64,000 nucleotides of DNA, from the NCBI GenBank assembly GCA_036365145.1, contig JAEOAD010000001.1:98367501-98431500 (forward strand), in the 5' to 3' direction. This stretch comes from Orientallactaga sibirica (Eukaryota > Chordata > Mammalia > Rodentia > Dipodidae). Of this stretch, positions 44,640-56,729 are shown in pieces. The stretch's first letter is position 1; every line of letters begins with the position of its first letter. A model generated the notes under the pieces. It was given only the letters and a program-made list of their open reading frames with translations. It had not been told where the DNA came from and made no database searches. Position numbers and translations under genes: made by a program.

Positions 44640-45020
44640 TTATTATTTCCAAGAAAGCCTAATTTATTTAGCCAAATTACATACCAAAAAAGAGAGGAAT
44701 GGGTAAAGACAGTGTAGTATAGATTTATCATCGAGACTATTTTCAACCATGAACAATAAAGTTGGGTTGTTTACAAGAAAATGTATGCAACTGAAAATGA
44801 TCATATTAAGTGAATTGTCAGTCTTAGAAAGACAAACATTATATGCTTTCTTTTACTAGTAGTCCCTGTTGGTTTGTATAGATACATGAAATCATGTATG
44901 TATATGACATGAAAGGAGTGAAAATGTCTAGAGGAACAAAGGTTACTAACAGGAGTGGTACAGGAAAGAAAAAGGTTAGGGAAGTATGAGGAACTACTCT
45001 TAACATGAAATTATAGTCAT
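44640..45020 (+). mobile_element. L1 3'-end fragment (ORF2 terminus and start of 3' UTR)
   Basis: 'caaccatgaacaataaagtt', 'gaaaatgatcatattaagtg', 'gtcttagaaagacaaacatt', 'gatacatgaaatcatgtatg' and 'ggaacaaaggttactaacag' follow the rodent L1 terminal region in order. This copy looks like a different L1 lineage from the 14.7 and 40.3 kb copies. Confidence 0.65.
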
Positions 45021-45049
45021 ATGAATTTTCTTTTTACTTACTTTCTATG

Positions 45050-45328
45050 TGTTTGTACATATGGGAATGCATGCCAACTTTGAGGTGTCTGTGCTCCACT
45101 TTCTTTGAGACAGGGTCCCTTACCACTGCAAACAACCTGACAGACTTAGTAGCTGGCCTGAGAGCTTCAGATGCTCCTGGCTCCACCTCCAATTGTCCCC
45201 ACTGTGTTGGAATCATAAGTGGATACACCACTTCACAGCCAGCTTTACATGGGTGCTAGGGAATTGAACCTGGGAATGGAGGCTTTGCAAGAAAACACCT
45301 TTAACCACTGATCCATTTCTCCAGACCA
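45050..45328 (-). mobile_element. Old compound tRNA-type SINE (minus)
   Basis: 'ctttgagacagggtccctta', 'ctggctccacctccaattg', 'gggtgctagggaattgaacc' and head 'taaccactgatccatttctcc'-like. Confidence 0.6.
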
Positions 45329-46908
45329 TCAAAAATTTGAAAAAAATAAGCACAATTATTCTTTAAATATTTTATATTCCCCTTCATTTTTCCTTGGATC
45401 AATTACACTCATTTTAGACAAACTCATTATTCCAGAGGTCACCTCGGCCATGACTTCTTTATTCAGTTCTATTTTGTCTTTATGCTCTTTGTCCAAGTTT
45501 TCTAACATTCTCTTATGCAATTTCTAATCTTGTATAATTTAATACATGAAGGTTTAAAATGACATGCTTTATTTCCTTATTTTTTATATTTAGATATCCC
45601 ATTGATTCTTTTATAGTTTTCATCTTAATCTCGAAAAACTTGCACATGCCCAAAGCACTCCCATAGTGCTATTTTTGACATTTCTGGTTCTATTCATGTT
45701 GTGCTAGACTAGATAATTCTCCTGCTTAAAGAGTGCATTTACTTCTTTTCCTGTCTTGTAATAGCTCAGTAGTGTAACTGTTACATTGCAGAATGTCTAG
45801 GTTGTGCTGTTTTCCTTTAAAGAGCAATAGACTTTGTTCTGTCAGGTAGTCAAATGTGGATTAATATCACACTCTTGTGGTGAATTTTGAAGCTTTTCCT
45901 TGCTGGGTGTACAGATAGAGTAACTTTCATTTCAAGACAGCTCCAGCTCCCTCCTGAAGTGTACAGTGTCTGGGGATGCCACTCATTGCTCTAAGAGGTT
46001 CTAGAAGACTCTCCCTTCTGCTTGTCTGAAGTACTAATGCTCTGATTTGGTAAGCTTCATGTCTTGGTTAGCTTATTGTCCTATGATCCACATTTTTCTT
46101 TCTTCTGGAGTTTCTCTCTATGGTGATTCCTATGCAGATGTCTAGAGCTCTTTTCCAACATTGTTCTCTTTTCCAGAGCTCTGCCACAACTTCCCAATGT
46201 CCTTGAATTTGATTTTTCTTTCATTTAGCAAGATTACTAGGCATTGTTTGCTTTCCCCTTCCCATTTCCCAAATGTTCTACACAATGTTCCTAGCCCTAG
46301 AAATTATACTACCCACCCATGGAAGTTATAATATCTCATTAATTTTCCTTCTCTCTGGCATCATATTTCAGTATTTTCATGGCTCCAGGTCTGAAAAACA
46401 GTCAGATAATGTATTTTTCCCAGTTTTATAGTTATTTATCATGACTTGTATTCCATTTAGGCCAGGAAAAAAGAAATCCCCAAATCACGAATGTATTTTA
46501 AATTTTGATAAAGTGTACTATAGTTTAGTAAGTTCATAAGCAGACTTGGATTTTCAACTGTTAGAATCTTACATAAAGCACTGAATTTTGCATTTTCTGC
46601 AATGCCAAATATCTAATAAACCATAGTATTTTTCCCTTATAAAGCTACAGAAATATTTCATTGTTGGTTAGGAGAATAAAGGGACATGTAAAGTAATCCT
46701 TGTGTTATATCTGAGCAACCTGAGCAATGCTTTTGTTTTATTGGCAGCTTATATTTTAATTCCTGCAGTGGGGTATAGCTCATTCCTCCCAGAGGAACCT
46801 CATCTCAGGATAAGACAGCTCTAGTACAAATAATTTCTTAAATTTACCTAGATCCTTTCTTTTTGTGCATTCTGTTGTCTGATTCTTAAGGCAGCCACTG
46901 GAATAATT
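45329..46908. other. Unassigned sequence
   Basis: About 1.6 kb, pyrimidine-rich, with no recognised family. Confidence 0.5.
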
Positions 46909-46926
46909 CACAGGTTATTTATTTCT

Positions 46927-47182
46927 TTTTTTTCTTTTTGAGAGAGACACAGAGAGAGAGACAGAGACAGAGACAGAGAGGAAGAGGCAGAGAGATAGAG
47001 AATGGGTGTCTCTCAGCTGCTGTGAATGAACTCCAGACACGTGTGCCCCCTTGTGGTCAAGTGCACCATTGTGCTCTTGCGTCACTTTTTGTGTCTAGCT
47101 GAACATGAGACATGGAGATCGAAAAGGGCGTTCTTAGGCTTCACAGGCAGGTGCCTTAACTGCTAAGCCATCTCTCCAGCCC
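46927..47182 (-). mobile_element. tRNA-derived SINE, long form (minus)
   Basis: TSD cacaggttatttatttct (46909-46926) and cacagtttatttatttct (47183-47200), one mismatch. It has a GA-rich run with a GACA expansion, 'tggtcaagtgcaccattgtg', and lacks 'gccagcag' before 'ctctcagctgctg'. Confidence 0.93.
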
Positions 47183-47355
47183 CACAGTTTATTTATTTCT
47201 CAATAATTTGCAAATTACTTTTGAATCAGTCTAAGCACAAGATATGCACGACTATAGCTCTCGAGTTTCCTTGGCCAACTCTGCTGTAGGATCCTTCCCT
47301 TTGTGTCAAATGACTAAGTCTCTTCTAGAAACTTTGTTTGAGCTCTATATGTATG

Positions 47356-47356
<1 letters not shown>

Positions 47357-47402
<46 letters not shown>
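47357..47402. repeat. (TA)n microsatellite
   Basis: About 23 TA units preceded by TATG units. Confidence 0.96.
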
Positions 47403-47404
<2 letters not shown>

Positions 47405-47504
47405 TGTGGAAATTCCTGACTTCTCCATTTATTTCAAATATTGGTATGTCTTAGCTCAAAGTAGAAAACCTTTCTAGATGTCCTTACTAAATTCAGATCA
47501 GCAT

Positions 47505-47855
47505 TGTGGTAATTTGAATAGATGTTCCCCAATAGATTCAGGCATTTTCATTTTTAAAAACAGTTTATAACTTGGATTTCAGCCACCTGCTAGAGGAACT
47601 GTAACTCTGGGTGAATTATAGGGTCCAGCCCTAAGGTGTATTTGGATGGCAGATCTGAAATTCCAGCCTTAGTTCTGCTGAGAGCAGTCTGAGTTCTGCC
47701 TAGGTTCCCTGCAGTTTGGCTGCAGGATTTTGCTCCTGCTTTTCATGGCAGGTTTTCTCTTTTTGCCATTATCTATAAGCCAGAAATAAATCCCAGTTCT
47801 TCCATAAACCATGCCTGGTTTGGAGGTTCATCACAGCAGCATGAAGCTAACTACA
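47505..47855 (+). mobile_element. MaLR-like LTR (plus)
   Basis: Starts tgtggtaatttgaatag with 'atgttccccaatag' as in MaLR LTR starts. It then has 'gccagaaataaatcccag' and ends 'atcacagcagcatgaagctaactaca'-like. The TG...CA limits are plausible but no clean TSD was found. Confidence 0.6.
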
Positions 47856-48548
47856 ATAAGGTTGTATATTGATCTCATTTGGTTTAGCTCCACAAAATTA
47901 TAGGCATAGGCTGCACCACATCCACATTTCCAAGATGCTCACGAGTCTTTGAACATTAAAGGCCAGAGGGGATAGGGGAGGTTATTCATGTAGGTAAAGT
48001 GTGAAGACTGAGCATATCATGTCACAGATGGGTCCTCATCGCTGGGTGACAAGTGAGTGAGATAGCAACTAAGGCACATGCTCCTGTTATATTTGTTGAA
48101 ACAGGTGAGGGAAGTTGAATTTGAAAATGTGTTTGGTGGCAACGTGGTTACATCTAGGCTGTGATGCTATGTTCATAAGTAAACTAGAATGATCATAGAT
48201 ACTGTCTTCTCTCAGTTATGTGTTCTTCCAAGTCGGATATCCAAGTAAGCCTTGAGTCCCACTGTTGGTTTTGACTGATTTGTCCCATTTAACTTTTTGT
48301 TTCCAAAGTCTAAAAGCACCAATGTGCAGAGTCCTAACAGGTTTTCTTTTAATTACCTTACATGTTATTGAAAATCTCTTGTCAATACTAAGTTATTTTT
48401 GTTCCTTTGACGCTTCCTTTCACTTTTACTTCTGCTGCACAATCACTTAATGATGCAGAAAGATTAGCTGACTGGCTTAGAAAGGTCAGAGAAAAAAAAA
48501 AAAATGTAATGCCTACAACAACAAGTTCAAATGTATGGTGAACTTCTA
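47856..48548. other. Unassigned sequence
   Basis: No recognised feature. Confidence 0.5.
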
Positions 48549-48640
48549 GGCTGGAGATCAAGCTCAGAAGTAAAGCATTTGTCTTGAATTGAGGAGACCC
48601 TAGATTCCACTCCAAGAAGAGAGAGAGAAAGAGAATGAAT
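48549..48640 (+). mobile_element. ID-like SINE
   Basis: 'aggctggagatcaagctcag', 'gtaaagcatttgtcttgaat', 'gaccctagattccactcc' align with the rodent ID element (a monomeric alanine-tRNA-derived SINE). A GA-rich tail follows. Confidence 0.62.
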
Positions 48641-48848
48641 ATGTCTCTCTACCATGAGAGGACATCCATGGAGACAGATATCTTCAAGTACAGAGGAGAG
48701 CTTTCACTAGAACTTGACCATACTGGAACCTCATTCTTGGACTTCTGGTATTTAGAATTGTGAAGAAATAAAAGTCAACTCTTTGTTCTATCCCAACTCA
48801 CTAATTCACCCATGTTACAGCTCAGAGGTGGAAAAAACTTTAGCTTCT
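48641..48848 (+). mobile_element. MLT1-like MaLR LTR fragment
   Basis: 'accatgagaggacatccatgg', 'cattcttggacttctggta', 'agaattgtgaagaaataaaa' and 'aactctttgttctat' match the conserved 3' half of MLT1-type LTRs, with the poly(A) signal in 'gaaataaa'. Confidence 0.55.
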
Positions 48849-49195
48849 ATTAATGATTCATGCATGCAATGAAATATCATTAAGCCTTATGGGGTAATTT
48901 ATGGAAATCATATATGGGATATATATATATGATCATCCAGAGATAAATGCTTACTGATTCAATTTCTGTAAGGTATGTACAATCAACTTTTAGAAACAGA
49001 AAATAGATTGCTTTTGGGGGCGAAAAAGAGTTTGCTCAATATTTACTGAGTTTCAGTTTAGAAAGATAAAAATGCTCTAGAGATCTTTTCCTGTTGATAT
49101 GCATGTAATCAGCATTGCTATTCTGGACTCTTATGTATGCCTGTAATGATAATTTGTACTGTACATTTTCCTACCACATTTAAAAACAATGTGGG
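48849..49195. other. Unassigned sequence
   Basis: No recognised feature; short TA run near 48918. Confidence 0.5.
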
Positions 49196-49372
49196 GGCTG
49201 AAGAGATGGCTAACAACCCAGGTGTCATTCCCCATTAACCATGTAAAGCCAGAGGCACAAAGTGGTATATGCATCTGAAGTTTGTTTACAGTGGCTAGAG
49301 GCCCTGGCACACTCATTCTCTCTTACTTTCTATTTCTCTCACTTTCTCTTCCTGAAAATAAATAAATAAAAT
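49196..49372 (+). mobile_element. tRNA-derived SINE, short form, A-box region deleted
   Basis: It begins 'ggggctgaagagatggcta' and jumps directly to 'caacccaggtgtcattcccc', so about 25 bases after the A box are missing. 'gtttacagtggctagaggcc' and an AAAT tail follow. Confidence 0.88.
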
Positions 49373-50554
49373 ATTTTAAATATAATGAAGGCAGTTGATG
49401 TAGTCATAAAAATGTATATCTTGTCTAGAGATCATGACGAAACTTTGTTTTTGTTGAAACCAGTGGTAGATCTTCCAGTCAACAAATATGTCTTCAATCT
49501 CTTTGGTTTTCAGAACTACATTAAATGACAGGCAGAGAGCTGGCCACTGGGAAGGAGTGAGCACAAGGCAGTGCTCAAAAATGAGGCCATCATTCAGTCC
49601 TCACACTGAGTTATCTAAGTTGGCAGAATCAGAGCTCTGAACTCTTCTTTCATCAATACAGTGAGTAGGCATGGAGAATTATTTATTTACTTTGGTTTAA
49701 AATAATCACCTTGACTTGAACTTGGAAGCTGACCAAAAGCCAGTGTAAATTAAGTAGATAATGTCTTAGGCCGAAAGGAAGCCAACTGTCTCCAGAAGAA
49801 ACTTCAAACTAGATCCCAAAGAGAATAGCTCTGTGTCATCCACAATGTGAGGCGTGCCTTGGTGTGTGTGTGGCGCGGGGCGAGTAATGCTGCTGACTCA
49901 AATATAATTCAGTTATAATTATTATAATTGTAACAATAATTATTATAATATAATAATTATTATTATAATTCATTTACTGTGACCAAAAACTACTTAACAC
50001 AATGGTTTTGTTGTCATATGTATGTTCACATAGAATGCATTTTTCCCTAATTAGACTTTTGATATTGATTTTGGGCAATTTCTAATTGTAGTGTATGTGA
50101 CTTGCATAGTTTTTACCCAATACTGCTATAGGCAGAGAACTTAGGTATTATCTCTCAATTTCTCCCTATAGCTCCCCAAGAATTATGCATAACTCAACAC
50201 ATGATTACTATATGGATATTTTCTAGTTGTACTGGTAAAGATACATCCTTTAGCTAGTTAATTAACTAAAAGAAAGTGAGGTTCTAGAAGCTAGTCTAGA
50301 GACAGAAGTAGAACAGATCCAAGAGATGCAGGCAGTTTCCAGGTGACATTTTAAACACTCTGAACGTGGATGTGCTAATAAAGTCTCCTTAGGTATAAGC
50401 TGATTTGAATTGATGTTCTGTAACTTTCAACTGAAAATTATCGAAAAATAACAGTATCCTACTTTTAAATACTGTATAGCTCATTTCTTTGATACTTTAC
50501 ACCTATATCTTATGTCCCTGTCTCATCTATAAGCATCATGAGGGTGTTTGGTTT
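49373..50554. other. Unassigned sequence with an AT-only palindromic tract
   Basis: No gene recognised. 49909-49975 is made of ATT/AAT-type units with inverted symmetry. Confidence 0.5.
49909..49975. repeat. (ATT)n/(AAT)n tract, self-complementary
   Basis: Units such as attataatt and aataattat alternate, so the strand can fold on itself. Confidence 0.8.
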
Positions 50555-50637
50555 GTTTGTTTGATTTTTTTTTTTGTTGTTGTTGCTTCCATTCTCATGG
50601 GAGCAAAGTTCTTATTGTGTGATTTACTATTTTTATC

Positions 50638-50940
50638 ACTGTGTGTGCATGTTCACGGGTGTGTTGGTGTACATGTACATGTGTGCATATGTACGTGGAG
50701 GGTAAAGGATAGCCCCAGTGATATTCCTCAGAGATGTCACCCACCTTTCTAGGGCTCATCAATTAGTCTAGGCTGGCTGTGAGAAAGCTCCAGGGATCAT
50801 CCTGTCTCCTTCTCAGCACTGAGATTACAGTCATGCACCCTCTACTTGGCATTTCTACATGGGGTCTGGGGATCCAACTTGGGTCATCATGCTTATCTTA
50901 TGAGGTAAGTACTTTACAAATTGAGATATCTCTCCAGCCA
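50638..50940 (-). mobile_element. B4-type compound SINE (minus)
   Basis: TG-rich tail (50638-50695), 'tctaggctggctgtgagaaa', 'actgagattacagtcatgc', 'catggggtctggggatcc' and head 'tgagatatctctccagcc' form the full antisense order. Confidence 0.72.
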
Positions 50941-50950
50941 TGAGAATATG

Positions 50951-50988
<38 letters not shown>
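50951..50988. repeat. (TC)19 microsatellite
   Basis: TC run followed by G7 and a GTG-rich stretch. Confidence 0.96.
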
Positions 50989-50992
<4 letters not shown>

Positions 50993-51009
50993 GGGGGGTG
51001 GTGGTGTGT

Positions 51010-51157
51010 GGGTGTGTTTTGAAGTAGGGTTATCACTCTAGCCCAGGATGACCTGGAATTCCAGATGTAGTCTCAGACTAGCCTTGAATTAGTGGCAATC
51101 CTCCTATTGCTGCCTCCTAAGTACTAGGATTAAAGGTGTGTACCACCATGACTGGCT
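51010..51157 (-). mobile_element. B1-like SINE (minus)
   Basis: 'tatcactctagcccaggatg', 'ctggaattccagatgtagtc', 'actaggattaaaggtgtgta', ending 'ccatgactggct'. Confidence 0.87.
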
Positions 51158-51409
51158 AAGAGTATGTATTTTAAAAGTTTTATTCTTTCACTCTTGTACT
51201 AAAATCACCTGTACCTGAAATATTCATAATAGATAAAAGTGATTACTTTAGACCTCTCTATGAGCAGTTTGATTGCTAGGTCAGACATGAGTTTTGCCTG
51301 TTGACAATAGGTTTTTCTCACATATTTTATTGTTTTAGATAATAAAATGATTTAAGCAAAATTAGAGTTGAGGGGACATGTCTAGTATTATTCCAGTCAA
51401 GTGGTGTGA

Positions 51410-51628
51410 TTAAAAGTGATTGACTATGAGATGCTGGGGTTAGAATCATTTACTTTGCCATGTGACCTTGAATAAAGAATGGCACCTTTAGGTGATTTGG
51501 TTTTCCCATGTGGAAAGCAGTTACATAATAGAGCTGGTTTCATCAAGAAATTGTGGGAATTAAATAATTCAATATTATTCAAATAGTTAATGTGCTGTAC
51601 AGAGTAAATTCTAAGTAAATGCTAGCTT
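51410..51628 (+). mobile_element. MIR SINE (plus)
   Basis: 'atgtgaccttgaataaag', 'tttggttttcccatgtgg', 'attgtgggaattaaataa', 'gtaaattctaagtaaatgc'. These are the MIR blocks in full order, including the 3' 'agtaagtgctcaataaatg' end. Confidence 0.75.
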
Positions 51629-52274
51629 TACACAGTAGAGAAGCATAAGTGTGAATAAAGACTCTTTAGATGATTTATAAACAAAAAAAAGGAAAACAAC
51701 TATTAAAAACATGTTCATTTGTTCCAAAGTGTTTTCCCTTCTTCCAAACTCTCTTTCTCTCTTCATCCCTTCAAGGCAATTCCAAAAATAAAAGAGCAAC
51801 AGACATTTTTTCATACTTCTATATACACCTTTCCTGGTTGCTATGAAACTATTGTCCTCAATTAGGGAACATTTTGCTTACCCTTTAATCTTATTTCTCA
51901 TGATCAATTTTCTCTGTTGATAAAAGAGTGGCAAAGTCATTATTGGTGAAAACATATGTCTTTCTAATTTTTATGATACCAAATTTCTAGTCTCTAGATG
52001 CTAGATAAAGTCAGTGTCCTTTCTTTTGATTTTCATACCATTGGTGAGGTGGTGGATGGGAAATGAGAATTTCACTTAGGTAAGGTATCACCTTCCTCAG
52101 TGCCAGCTGCACAGCCTCAAGCAGAGTGGGCAGAAGCCTGAGCAATATCTGATGGTCACTCGGCCCTGGCTTGGGGATTGCTGGATTCTGGTTTGAAGTG
52201 GCCTTTTTCTCATACTGCAGAGAACTCACCACAAAGGAATCCACCTTTTCCCTTTCTCAAGTTGAGCTCAAAAT
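51629..52274. other. Unassigned sequence
   Basis: An open frame of 77 codons on minus (52011-52244) matches no known family. No other feature. Confidence 0.45.
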
Positions 52275-52637
52275 TGTTAGGGCTTGAATATGAAATTCCC
52301 CCAACAGGCTCATGTTCCTTCTTGAACATTTGGTCAACAGCTGGTGTCTGTGTTTTGGAAGGTTGTGGAGCCTTGGTACTTAGCTGGCTGTCATAAGCCC
52401 CTGGGAGCAGGAAAGTTATAGGCAAACCCTGTTTTAACCCAGTCTCCACTTTTTGGGCAGTAGCCATGATATGGACAGTGACCCCATGCTCCCACTCCCA
52501 CAAACTGAACTGTCTGGTTAATACACCTTCCTATCTTGATAGACTGATATATCCTGAAAATGTGAACCAAAGTAAGTTATCTTTAAGCCATTTCCATTAA
52601 GTATTTTTTCATAGCAACCAAAGAAGTAACTAATACA
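52275..52637 (+). mobile_element. MaLR-like LTR (plus)
   Basis: Starts tgttagggcttgaatatgaa and ends 'catagcaaccaaagaagtaactaataca'-like, with 'agccatgatatggacagtg' inside. The TG...CA ends and internal order fit a MaLR LTR of about 360 bp. No TSD is clear. Confidence 0.62.
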
Positions 52638-52844
52638 ATTGACCTTGGCTATTTTATGTTTAAAGTTGTCCTTGTTTCTTTTTTAATTGTCAGAACCAAT
52701 AACTATACCTCTTTCTCTGCTTCTCTCTTTTTCTATCTTAATCAGGGAAAAAATATATTGTAAAAATAGAAGAAGTGGTAGTCTTTCTACGAGAAGGAGC
52801 ATTAGTATTCAAACTTAAGTTTAAAGTGGACTAATTCTTTATTT

Positions 52845-53055
52845 TTCAATCTTATTTATTTACTTATTTGAGACAGAGAGAGGGAGAGAGAGAGATACAG
52901 AGAGAATGGGTGTGCCACGGTCTCTAGCCACTGCAAACAAACTCCAGCACATGCACCACCATGTGCATCTGGCTTATGTGGTACCTGGAGAATTGAACCT
53001 GGGTCCTTAGACTTCGCAGGCATGCACCTTAACTGCTAAGCCATCTGTCCAGCCC
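52845..53055 (-). mobile_element. tRNA-derived SINE, short form (minus)
   Basis: Tail 'cttatttatttacttatttg', 'gtctctagccactgcaaac', 'gagaattgaacctgggtcc', head 'actgctaagccatctgtcc'. The flanks tggactaattct (52828) and tggactgacttct (53056) look like a TSD. Confidence 0.92.
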
Positions 53056-53864
53056 TGGACTGACTTCTTGAAAGATAAAAAAAAAAAAAAAACTTCTAAA
53101 TGTCTGAGAAGAGACCACATATATTAATAATGAAAAAAAAAAAACAGTGGAGACAAGAATGCAGATCATAACTCTGCCCATTGCTATATACATGCTTATA
53201 AGATCGACTTAGCTTTCTTCATCTTCAAACTCCTGGTTTATAAAATTAGGATGGATTAGGACCACCTGAGGGGATGGCTTTGGTGATCAAATATGTTAGT
53301 ATCTGAAAGACATGTGACTTGCTGGGAAAGTAACAATTTCACTTTCCTTCCACGTTACCAATTATTTTTGGTAGTAAAACAGGCAATAATTTATCTAATA
53401 ATAAAGTTAATTCACTTCACATTCTGAATTTCATCCTAGGATTTTCTTAAACTCTTAAAGGAATTATTTTCAAATTTGCACACATTGTTTCAGTTTCTGT
53501 GCCATAAAGTTTGGTGGGTTCTTAAAAATGAGTAATGTTATATATGCACAATTACAACATCCCAGAATAGCTTCGCTGACCTATTCAACCTTCTCTTTCT
53601 TCCTCAGAAGCCCTTGTAACCAGCTTCTGGTAAAAATGAAATTAAAACAATTTTGTGCCGATTCCAGCTCATAATTTAATGCTCTAAGGGTATAATTGTT
53701 GGACGTATGGTAAGACTATGTCAAACTGTCTTCCAAATGCCTATGTGAGCCACTGGACCCCATAAGGATTATTTGATTCCATGGGAGTCTGGGCCTTTGA
53801 TTAACTTTGCATAAAAGGCAGATTCTAAGGTATATCCCAGTGATATTCACCATGCTAACATATG
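53056..53864. other. Mostly unassigned sequence
   Basis: A short MIR-like piece lies near 53205-53260 ('ttcatcttcaaactcctgg', 'ataaaattaggatgg'). Nothing else is recognised. Confidence 0.4.
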
Positions 53865-54400
53865 ATTTTAAATAATCCTCTCCCTTTGAGTGTGAGTCTG
53901 TCTATGGCCAGCTTCTCAGAAGTACATTATGATGCTGATGGCATGCCACTTTCAGAGTTGCTTTGTGTTAAAGTCTCCGACTTGTTAACATACTTGTGAT
54001 AGATATTTTCTTTATAAATCCCACAGGGCAAGTGATTCTATTATTGAAATCCACGTGGCAAGGATTGAAACCAGTCTATAGGAACCGGAAGTCAACTACC
54101 AGAGTGGAGGACAATGTCTACGTGGCAGTTAGAAATAAATTAATTCTTCAGTTTACAGTTGCAGAAAAAAAAAAATACTGCCAATGATCTGAACCTGGAG
54201 GTGGATTCTACCCAGTTCACAAGCTAGATGTGAACAAAGCCCTATTGCAAGAAGCAAAAGACCCAATTAAGGGCTCTCCATAGTCCTGACCACAGAAACT
54301 GAAAGTGCGGTTTTTATTAGACTCTGACATTACATCTTGATGGTCCGCTCATTAATTAATGAGTTACATAAAATATTTGACCTTGTTAATTTGATAGTAT
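53865..54400 (+). mobile_element. Probable old MLT1-type LTR
   Basis: 'aataatcctctccctttgag', 'tgagtctgtctatggcc', 'atccacgtggcaaggattg' and 'gatctgaacctggaggtgg' recall a mammalian MLT1-type LTR. It is strongly diverged. Confidence 0.42.
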
Positions 54401-54401
54401 T

Positions 54402-54725
54402 AGTTGAGATTTTCCAGTGGAGTAGAACCAATAGGACATGCACAGGAGATTTATTATAAGAGTCCTAAATCTGTAGAGCAGGCCAACCGCTGGAGGTCTG
54501 GAAGAGGCAATAGGGCAGATCCTATCTGAAGCAGTCTGCTAGAGATGTCAGTCAACATTGCTCACGGAGGCCCTGCCTTTATTCTAACCCGGACTTCACC
54601 TGATTGCATGGTGCCTGTCCATGCTATAGCCACCACCTACTTGTCCCAACTTCACTGAACCAAGTGTGAATCTCATGCAGAAGAACAAACTCTCCAAGTT
54701 GTCCCATAAAATTAACAGTGACAAA
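54402..54725. mobile_element. Ancient mammalian interspersed repeat, family uncertain
   Basis: The left end 'gtattagttgagattttcca', 'agtagaaccaataggacatg', 'gagatttattataagag' and right end 'cataaaattaacagtgac' match a repeat I know by sequence from many mammals, but I cannot name its class with certainty. Confidence 0.5.
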
Positions 54726-56236
54726 TGGAGATGTGAACATGAGACCTGGGATTTCAAATGTTATCTCCTAAGGAGAGGGGTAAGAAGCAGCTATGGGGTG
54801 TTGTGAGTAAGAAAGAGGGCAAGCCCTGTGGAAAAGCAGAACATTCAAAGAGCAAAGGCCCCGGGGGCCCCAGAAGAGGCTCAGGAGTTGAGGTCATAGC
54901 AGCAGGGTGACAAGACAGCTCCAAGTAAAGCTGCTGGATTTTAACCTGAATGAAATGGCAAGACTTTCCAGGCCGAGAGCACAGGGATAACCTGAATTAA
55001 ACTAGCAATGTGCTTTTGTTTATATTACTTCAATTAAAATGGGCCTAAGTGGTAGAAGTTCGGGAATGATTTTACTTGTGTCTGAGGTACCATTTCAGCT
55101 TTATCCAAAGCACTTAAGTGAATTGTCCATCATTGCACAACTCAAACCAAGGAGCTCTCTAGAGTCTCCTCCCGCCCTCACATCATTCTCTCATCATAGT
55201 TAGTTACTGTACCACTTCCCCTGGACTAGGGCCACTCCATGCAGTTATTTAGTGACTTATAGTCATGATCACAAGAGTCTTAATTTTGAATTCAATTCTC
55301 TGCAATGAAGAAATTAGTGCACATATGAAAAGATAGAACTCCCTTTTCTTTTGTGAACTTAGGGCCAGCATTTGTATGCAGTGATGCAAGCCTCTCCCAC
55401 CTCTCACTAATGCACTTTTCCTTAAAAATGGCAGCTGGTCCATAATCCCAGATTTCAATATACTCAGTGATATAAAAAGGCATGTTTTTTTTTTTTTTTC
55501 ACTCTTCCAGTCAGGAGGGTAAGAAACATTTCCCTAGATGATGCAATTACACTATTCAACAGCAGGTCCCTGGAGAGAAAGGATAATTCAAAATCTTAAA
55601 TAAGATATTCAATTTAAGATTAGTTAAGTGGTTATTTGGCTGAAAGGGATTTGACAAACAAGAATCCCTTCGACATCTTCAGGTAAGGAAATATTCTATT
55701 GGATTTAATTAGCAGTGGGGTTTTTCTGGCACCCCTCCATCATGAACCTCCAAGCATCCAAAAGATGATTAAACTTTCTGTGGGTTAATAATCACAATAA
55801 AGTTTAATGTTTTACAGAAAATGAGAATTCTAAGCTGTAGTGCAAAATGCTGGCATGTGATTCCCAAATGTATTTCATCAGAGATCATAGTTAATATGCC
55901 GACTGTAGCCATGCATTTTATTAACAGTTGTGGTCTTGATCAATTTGTTTTAAAATCACACAACTTTTGAGTCTGGCAATTTTAGGCTTGGAAGAACACA
56001 GACCATTAATAAATGTTGGCACCGACTCTCTCTGAAGTTCCCCAGTAAGCACAGTATCTACTTGCATAACAGAGACACCGGTTAAAAGCCCTTGTCTTTG
56101 AATGGCCTGTACAGGGAGTCATCAGTGGGAAGTGGTACTCAACTCACAGGAGAGCATTGACCAAAATCTGAGTAGTGGTAAAATGTACCAATATGCTGGC
56201 AGGGGTAGGCTCAGGGAAACTTACTCTGAGTTTTGT
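54726..56236. other. Unassigned sequence
   Basis: About 1.5 kb. T16 run at 55484-55499. No gene recognised. Confidence 0.5.
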
Positions 56237-56280
56237 TTAACTGTATAGGTTTTATTTAACTGTATAGGTTTTATTTAACC
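56237..56280. repeat. 19-bp tandem repeat, 2.3 copies
   Basis: Unit ttaactgtataggttttat starts at 56237 and 56256, and a partial third at 56275. Confidence 0.95.
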
Positions 56281-56435
56281 ATGAACTTTTATCTTGCATT
56301 TTTAAGTGTGGAGATATGATTGCTTTTTACCCATCCTACTTTATTTGTCACTATTTTTTATCTTTTCTTACCTCATGTGGAAGACAGCTTTTACTGCATT
56401 AAGCATGCCATATCAAAATTCTATGAGACATGATG

Positions 56436-56699
56436 GGGCTGGAGAGATGGCTTAGCAGTTAAGACACCTGACTCCTAAGTCTAAGAAGGCTGGTTCCAAT
56501 CTCCAGCGGTTCCAATCTTCAGGTCCCACATTTAGCTAGATGCAAAGTGACACAAGGACTCAATGCCGCACTTGACCACAAGGGGGTGCATGCATCTGGA
56601 TTTCGTTCACAGCAGCTGAGACGCTGCTGGCACGCCCATCTCTATCTGTCTTTCTCTCCCTTTCTCTCTGTCTCTCTCTCCAAAAAAAAAAAAAATCTT
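56436..56699 (+). mobile_element. tRNA-derived SINE, long form, duplicated B-box segment
   Basis: TSD tgagacatgatg at 56424-56435 and 56700-56711 is perfect. At 56492-56522 'ggttccaatctccag' is followed by 'cggttccaatcttcag', so the B-box region is present twice. It is otherwise full length with A13 tail. Confidence 0.96.
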
Positions 56700-56729
56700 T
56701 GAGACATGATGGATATAAGAAAATAAGTT

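Noticed and set aside
52011..52503. Two neighbouring minus-strand frames (77 and 97 codons) that might be one broken gene
   Set aside because: The second lies in a MaLR-like LTR and neither matches a family I know.
53996..54187. 63-codon plus frame with a plausible-looking protein
   Set aside because: The DNA resembles an old MLT1-type LTR and the frame ends in an A-run.
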